Below are positions 57,801-64,000 of a DNA stretch of 64,000 nt, piece by piece. The stretch comes from Seison nebaliae (lineage: Eukaryota; Rotifera; Pararotatoria; Seisonacea; Seisonidae), in the NCBI GenBank assembly GCA_023231475.1, contig JALJEE010000525.1, positions 37,105-101,104 of the forward strand. Direction: 5' to 3'. The stretch's first letter is position 1. Each line of letters starts with the position of its first letter. The translations under genes were made by a program, and so were the position numbers. The notes beneath the pieces were generated by a model. The model had not been told where the DNA came from, searched no databases, and saw only the letters and a program-made list of their open reading frames with translations.

Positions 57801-60002
57801 GAAATAACTATTCACTCCACAATTCACATTCAATTCACTGAAATGATTATCATCCATATCCATCGGATGATTCCTCTCCGGATGATTCAATTGAAATAAT
57901 GACGATATCGAATCAGTTTCTTTCCTCTTCATTTTCCCTTCATTTTCATTTATCATTTTCTCTTTCTTTCTATATTTTCTCCGTACTCGTTTCGGATCTG
58001 TCGATAATAATTTTTTCTTCGATTTCTTCTCAACTTTTTTTCCTTCATTTTTCGTCTTTTTTTCCATTTTCGTTTTGGATTTCGATGTTCTTCTCTTCTT
58101 CTCTTCTTTCATTGTTATTGTCGTCGTATTCTTCTCCATTTTCCCATTTTTTAACGTGGTAATTGTCGTTGTTGATGGTAATCGATCGAGACGTGCATTC
58201 TTCATATTCCTTTTCGATGGACGACTATAAGCACGTCGTTTACGATTCTTCTTCTTCAGACGATTAAGACGAGATCCCGTTTGGAAATATGTCGCTTCCA
58301 ATAGATCGATGATGACATTCTTCGTCAATGACATGAGACGAGTGGAACGTATCATATTTATTTTGTTATCTAAAGATAATTTCGTCCATCGATCCGGATG
58401 TCTCAAATCCATCGAATCAAAAAGATCATTTGTTAAATGGTCATCATCGACATCATTCAAAAAATTATTAATATCATTCCAATTATCTTCATCATCATCA
58501 CTATCATTCCACATGTTCAATTGAGAGAGATTATCATGTAAATGACGAAGTTCTTCAAAATGAATATTTTTCATTTCTCCATTTGATGGTTTGGTTAGAA
58601 GTCTCATCAATTGACTATCAGTCGATTTATTCATAATTTTATTAGGAGATAAAATTGTATTTTCTTCATTTCCATCTAAATCCAATGATTCATCATCTTT
58701 TGATAATTTCTTATAACAATCTTGAAGACAAGACATAATTGGAATATAAACTGATTGAGCTAATACTCCTTTTACTTTGACATTCTTTCGAATTTCTATT
58801 TCAATCTCTTCCGTTTCTCGATCACATGACAATTTGAGTTGGAAGGAAAAGAATTCGAGTGATTCAATTCGAATTGATGGAATTGACAATTGAGTAGCGA
58901 GTGAGAAATCATCGAAAAGGAAACGTGTTGATATCTTATCAAATCGGAGAATGGTTAATCGCATCTCTTTCTCATACATCAACAGAATGGGTTGGTTCAT
59001 TGACCATGGTATGTTGATGAGAAATGACGATCGTTTCAATTCATCATCTTTCCAATCAATTCGATCAAAATCGATATTGGTCGAAAATCGATAAATAAAA
59101 AGTTCCATTCCTTTCATCATTGATAATGTGGGAGAGAAAGGATTAATGAAATATGATAATGAATCTTCAAAATGGAAATGTTTGAGAGATAATTGGTAAT
59201 CATTCGTCTCTTCTTCCCAAACCATTCGGATGATTCTTGATTGTTTCTCTCGTCGTCTTTCAATGAAGAAGAATTGTTTCTTCTCCTCATAAATAAATCG
59301 ACAATTCATCCAATTTATTTTTTGTTGAATATTTCTCAATAATTTAAATGTTCCATTTTTCAATGATGATTTATATGATAATAATGTTAAATTATTTTCA
59401 TTAATTTTATTCTTCTTCTCAATCGAATACATTTTCCGATTAGTCGAATATTGCGTCAAAATTACATTATTTGGATTATATTTCTTATAAAATCGTTCGC
59501 CACGATAATTCTCTCGATGGAAATTATTCACATCAAATTCATTCAACGATAAATTGTATTGATTAAATGAGTGGAGTGTAGATGATGATAATCTCTTCTC
59601 TATTGTCGATTGGAAGGAATAAACGAGAAATTCTTCTGATTCACTCACGAGAAAGAGAAGAAATCGATTTGTAGAAATCCATTTCAATTTGATAATTCGT
59701 TTCACATTCACTGGATAATTCCAATCGTTCACATGATGCATTTCTTTCGATTCTACATCTATTCGATAAATGGAGAATTTGAGTTTGCCTTTTCTCCAAA
59801 CATAAATCGATTTGACATCATCACTATCTAAATGTTCTTCACAAAAACGGAAATAATCGTCGTCATCGTCAAGGAGGAGATCAACGACAAATTCATTCCA
59901 TTCGTCATTGGGATTCAAAGAACTTTCGAATATTTTATAAGGATTCAATGAATCACAATTGAAAACGAACAATCTCCCATCACAAACCACCACGGGAGTC
60001 AT
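54900..60002 (-). CDS. Unrecognised 1660-residue protein, three exons
   Basis: Exons 60002-56920, 56858-56543 and 56483-54900 join in phases 2 and 0 over 61- and 59-bp introns (GTTTGA and GTTTTT donors; TTTTTAG and TTTTTCAG acceptors). I do not recognise it. Residues about 1-430 have alternating hydrophobic strands resembling a beta-propeller or similar beta fold. At about 480-540 it is acidic (DSDDDEDNWNDINNFLND). At about 590-690 it is strongly basic, with nuclear-localisation-type clusters. At about 830-850 there is a His run. Residues about 1310-1500 in exon 3 have fibronectin-III-like strands (GSYSLRCRARNRRNSFSEWSNP) and the tail is basic again. A nuclear role is inferred. TAF1C-like or HCF-like proteins were considered without a convincing match. 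The TAG that ends exon 1 in frame is split by the intron: TA is exonic and G begins the intron. Two separate genes is an alternative. Confidence 0.65.
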
Positions 60003-60722
60003 TCTCGTACAATTGGGAAAGTTGACGAGAAATTTCTTTTTCTATTTCTCTTCTGTCAATTTCTTCACTACTTCTTTCTCGTCAACATTAATTTTTTGAA
60101 GATTGCACTCTCAATTTCCTTCCCATTCTATTTTGAGCTTCCATTTCAAAAATATTTTCATGTCTTTCATTTCTACTAATCAATCCAATTGGACATGACC
60201 TCTCCAGATTCTCTTTCTTCCCATTATATTCAATTCAATTCAATTCCATTAATTTCTTCATTTTAATCAAATTCAACATTATCACCTCCAAATTAGTCTG
60301 ATTGAGTTTTATTTAAATTTAACATCGACGAAAAAAGAAAAACAATAAAAGGAATTCCTTCATATCGAACGGGAGAAATTGTGAAGGAAAAAAATTCCAC
60401 ATTACTCTCTTCTTCCGTTGAGAGATGTCTGTCTGTCTGTCTGTCTCTCCATCTGTTTGTGTGTAAAGAGTTTAAATTAAAACGACTAAAATCGAAACTT
60501 TGGGAAGGAGTTGACGGGAGAGTTGGAGTGAATTTAAATAATAGATCTGAATACACTTGACATAACAAATGTGAGATGGTTTGGGAAAATGACGAATCGA
60601 AAGAGAGCCAAGAACTGAGTGTGTTTGATAAAATCATAAAAAGATGAAGAAAGAAAGATAAAGATAAAGAGAGAGAGAGTGACGAGAGGAAGATGAGAGA
60701 GAAGGGAAGAATTTTTTGAATT
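60003..60722. other. Spacer between Flower-like stop and the 1660-residue gene start
   Basis: 720 bp between two minus-strand genes. It has a (CTGT)n run at 60427-60446 and a GA-rich patch near 60668-60700. A minus frame of 114 residues at 60293-60637 is repeat-derived and not supported as coding. Confidence 0.4.
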
Positions 60723-61558
60723 TTAATAGGTGACTTTCTGTGCGTAAGGATTCGTACTTTCCGGATAAGACGGTGGTAATTGATTGGGTTGTTGATTCAT
60801 CGAATTGAAATTGTCATCTGTTCCTTGATCCATTTGTGAGAATTGTGGTGGATGAGTATTAATGAGACTATGATTATCCATTCGTTGATTACCACTAACG
60901 ATGAGTGGTTCGATGAACGTCTTCATCGGTTCACTACATTCCAACACAAATGAAAATGAAGAGAAAAGAAAAATAACTTTTGACTAAAACAATAAATCAA
61001 ATAGAGTAATGGAATGATGGATAAGAAGATGAAAGCGAAAATGTTGGCAATTCGAGGACAAATTATTAATGGAATCGTAATTAATAATAAATATATGAGT
61101 CCTTTTTGCCACAACCAATTCTCTCGAATTATCATCGTCATCTTCTTCAAATGTAATCGATCTTTTACAGCATCTGGTAATCGATTACCCAATTCCATCA
61201 TACCAATAAATAAAGCGGCCATCCTAAATGAGAAGAAACATGATGAAAATTATTATTGGAGAAAAAATAAAACATCATTAATAATCCTCCAATTATCGAT
61301 CGCGGATAAATGCTGATCATTTGGGAGAATGCACAAATCACTCCCACTGCACATAAAAGAATGAATTAATGATTTATGAAAAATTATTCAAACTTACTAA
61401 CATGTAGTTAATCCGGCTGGTAACAAATAACTCAACATCAATTGCCATTTGGGTGGTGATGGCACGAATTGTTGCTGATCCATCATCTCCACCACATTCT
61501 CGTTAGTCACTGCGTCTTTGAATTGAGTTCCGTTCGCATTACCTCCATTCTGATTCAT
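60723..61558 (-). CDS. Four-helix membrane protein, possibly Flower-like, four exons
   Basis: Exons 61558-61402, 61346-61274, 61223-60978 and 60933-60723 give 228 residues. Introns are 55, 50 and 44 bp, with phases 1, 2 and 2 and all GTT donors. The choice of phase at the first join is set by keeping the hydrophobic segment LGVICAFSQMISIY. Four membrane segments lie at about 45-65, 70-90, 110-130 and 130-155. Between helices 2 and 3 is a charged loop (LGNRLPDAVKDRLHLKK) preceded by an acidic residue (MMEL), and then a WQKGLIY block opens helix 3. That layout resembles the Flower/CACFD1 vesicle calcium-channel family, which is usually 170-195 residues. Here the C-terminal tail is longer, Asn/Gln/Pro-rich and ends with PPSYPEST then NPYAQKVTY. 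The gene structure is well supported; the family is tentative. Confidence 0.7.
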
Positions 61559-63544
61559 TCGTTAACCAAGAAAAATTCGATAAAATTTAACTATTATTAA
61601 TTTCTCTTAAGGCTTCCATTTTACATCAATATCTTCTTTTTCATCTTTCTGTGTTATATCTTATTCGATCGTATCTCACCGCTCGTATCGAATTAGCTGA
61701 ATGGCACATTAGCCATCTATTCACCATCATTCATCGAAATCCGTCAGAAAAAATATTATTTATTCTATATATTTATTCTCAAAAATAAATGACCAATTGA
61801 ATTCTACATAAAACTACTCTACGAAGTTGTTAAGTACGACTTCTGGCATTAGAAATTATTCTGGCATTTGAAATGAATTATAAAATAGAAATCTGACTAT
61901 TGTAATTGAATAATCTAATTCCTTTTAAGTTATTGTTAATTGCATCTATAAAATAATCTGACCACCAGATTGTTATCCTAATATCCGTTAAGATTATTTA
62001 CAACTTAACTGATAACTGATATTCAGGTGATAGATTGAAAAATTAGATGAATTTATTTTGTTTCTTTAAATTCTGATTGTTGTAAAGTAGAATATAAGTA
62101 AAATATATAAACTATTTTTCTATAAAGAACTTGTTGAAATTGACAATGAGAAACTGTGAAAGTTTATTATTTGAAAATAATTTGAAATTTAATGTATTTG
62201 AAAATAAATTAATAAATTTTTGATATATCCATAAAATTGGGTAAAACTTCCAGAAAATATCGGTAGTTTATTTGAATTGATTTGATGTGATAATTATCCT
62301 GTAATTTAATGCAGAAAAAAGTTCCAATTATCCATTTCCTTTTTTTCATCATTATCAAATTGTTCATCTTTCGGCCATGGATATGGTTCCTTTTAATTAT
62401 TCGAGAGAGAAATGAATCAATTAAAAGTTTGATCTTCCTCGTAAAGGTACAACCAAACAATTTGAATGACTTTTTTCAATGTGTATATGTGTATTGGAAG
62501 AATCTTTCTTGCAATATTATCCATATTACTGATCCGAGTTTCGAAGGACGACCGACTCGAATCAGTAATAGGTTAGACCAATATGAAATATGTCGTAAAA
62601 AGCATAATTAAAAGATTCTACGAAATTACCTTCAATTTATAATCGACAATTTTATTTGGACAGTGGTTAATGGAACGTGGCTATAATTAATTGGACTATC
62701 TCTTACTAGAAGTTAGAAGTACAATTCTGTACAATTCAAACGCATTGCTTACAAATCAAATATTAACACGTATATCTGCATATTTTATGGAACGTGCATA
62801 ATTGAATGAGAACAGTCCGTGTATAATACTAGTATAATACGTGTATTACCTGAATGCAACGTGTACTACTCGAAAATTAATGAATAATTTCTGACTGACA
62901 ATTTGTGAATTTATGAATAAAATATCAAATAAAATATAACACAATTGAATATAATACGTATGGTTAGAACCTTTCCAACTATATTCTTATTAGTAATGTC
63001 AAAATGATAGAAATCATAAATATAGTTTAAAAACAGTTTTGATTTTAGAAGAAAAAAAATCCATACTCTATATTTCGTTTTGCATACATTTCATACTTGT
63101 CGTTCTTTATTTTAATAAAAACTGTAAGAATTGAAAATTACGAGAAAAGTTTCCTAAAAAACTAAAAAGGTTGACATTAATGTTACACCTGGTGATAAAA
63201 CATGATCATGGAAGATTACAATAGGAATTATCAGTTCAAATATAGCTATTGTAGATCGTGGCTATCTAATGATGCCATTTTCATTAAATTCGGATCAGTA
63301 ATAAAAAATCGACAGCATCAAATAAAAGTTGAGTTTTTTTGTAAATCAAAAAAAAAAAAGAGCTGCTCCTTCACATGTTCAGAATACGATAACATGTTAC
63401 AGGATAATAGAAGTAGAAAATTAGACAATTTTAAATGTACAAAAGGACTATTTTAAAAAACAGAAAACTTTATATGATTAACAGAAACAAAAATATAATA
63501 TAATTATTTAAATATTTTACAATAAATTTCAAATATATATATAA
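61559..63544. other. 2.0 kb gene-poor right-hand region
   Basis: Strongly A/T-rich upstream region of the Flower-like gene. It has a palindromic patch near 62825-62850 (GTATAATACTAGTATAATAC) with ACGTGTATTA-type repeats around it. An 84-codon + frame at 63202-63456 contains several cysteines but no recognisable domain and a Lys run from an A-tract. No gene is supported. Confidence 0.35.
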
Positions 63545-64000
63545 ACAATTTCTGATAAGTTAACTTCTCATGATTCCATTGTTTCCATTCCTGTTGTTAA
63601 TGAGAACAATAAGATTAACAATAAGCAAAACGTATGGAATAAGAAGAAAAAATTAGATTTTTCTAAAAAACCAAAAATCATCGATGAAAACAATCGAAAA
63701 CCAGTCACGAATGATAAGAATATCAGAGTGAGAAACTCTAAGAAAGTGAGGCATCCTCTGGTGGTCTGTGATGGAAACGTGGATTCTGACTTTGTTCCAT
63801 TTAAGAAAGATCGATCGAAAGTCACGAGAAGAATTTTTCTAAAAGGTGTTCCTCGTTCTATGGATTTATCCATAATAGAAAAGCATCTGAAATCTAAACA
63901 AATTGAATGCCGTCAAATCTCAAGAGTCATGAAACTAAATGACGGTACAATTCTCAACAATGAAAACAGCAGCATCATCATCGCGACGAACTTGAAAGAT
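63545..64000 (+). other. Open frame resembling retroelement gag / ORF1, runs off window
   Basis: After TAA at 63542 the frame stays open to the window end (152 codons) with no ATG before a Met about 55 codons from the end. The first half is Asn/Lys-rich. The second half has a folded pattern: SKVTRRIFLKGVPRSMDL, a helix (IIEKHLKSKQIE) and a beta strand with SRVMKL. This resembles the RNA-binding module of LINE/Jockey-type gag proteins, where a strand with Leu-Lys-Gly-Val/Leu-Pro is followed by a helix. The lack of a start suggests a truncated copy or an internal exon. Confidence 0.35.

Noticed and set aside
57899-58162. 87-codon Ser/Phe-rich plus-strand frame
   Set aside because: Antisense shadow of a Lys/Glu-rich part of the 1660-residue gene.
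60293-60637. 114-codon minus-strand frame
   Set aside because: Built on a CTGT microsatellite and A/T-rich flank; likely the 3' UTR of the Flower-like gene.
1-64000. CRISPR arrays, bacterial operons or prophage
   Set aside because: The window is nuclear metazoan DNA with spliceosomal introns; no regularly spaced direct repeats were seen.

Overview
The window is nuclear DNA from a small, compact, AT-rich metazoan genome (very roughly 30% GC by eye). The animal assignment rests on the gene set: a Myt1/St18 CCHHC zinc-finger factor, an Argonaute with an intact slicer triad, an ERK1/2-type MAP kinase, NEK4-, CHIP/STUB1-, HPS1-, LRRC56- and CEP95-like proteins, SmB and RPA3. Motile cilia or flagella are suggested by LRRC56. 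The phylum cannot be settled from sequence alone. Many proteins are longer than their relatives elsewhere and carry Asn/Gln/Ser/His-rich inserts.

Layout: 1-5760 holds the C-terminal part of a WDR59-like GATOR2 subunit, then an HPS1-like BLOC-3 subunit, both on + and both lysosome-related. 6073-8307 holds a previously fragmented four-exon RPA3 gene on -, divergent from SmB on +, then three identical intron-bearing tRNA-Ile(TAT) genes in +,-,+ order. 8308-14235 holds a rhomboid protease and mitochondrial citrate synthase (both -) and a divergent ferrochelatase (+). 14.3-17.2 kb is sparse and ends in an unrecognised secreted protein (+). 17.5-20.6 kb is the five-exon Myt1-like gene (-), followed by about 10.8 kb with no convincing gene. 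31.4-46.1 kb carries NEK4-like, TMEM143-like, a copia-like reverse transcriptase relic, CEP95-like, a four-helix membrane protein, CHIP and LRRC56. 46.7-61.6 kb carries Argonaute, ERK, an unrecognised 1660-residue protein and a Flower-like four-helix protein. The right edge has a short open frame resembling retroelement gag.

The strongest general signal is in the splice sites. I rebuilt 25 introns from reading-frame continuity and, where possible, homology. Most are 42-75 bp, all are GT-AG, and 24 of the 25 donors begin GTT instead of the usual GTA or GTG. This matters for annotation, because a standard splice model would miss many exons here. Using the rule also produced a coherent signal-peptide gene at 16.3 kb.

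Genes are about 3 kb apart, with short divergent and convergent spacers. The exception is the gene-poor stretch upstream of the Myt1-like regulator, which may hold its control elements.
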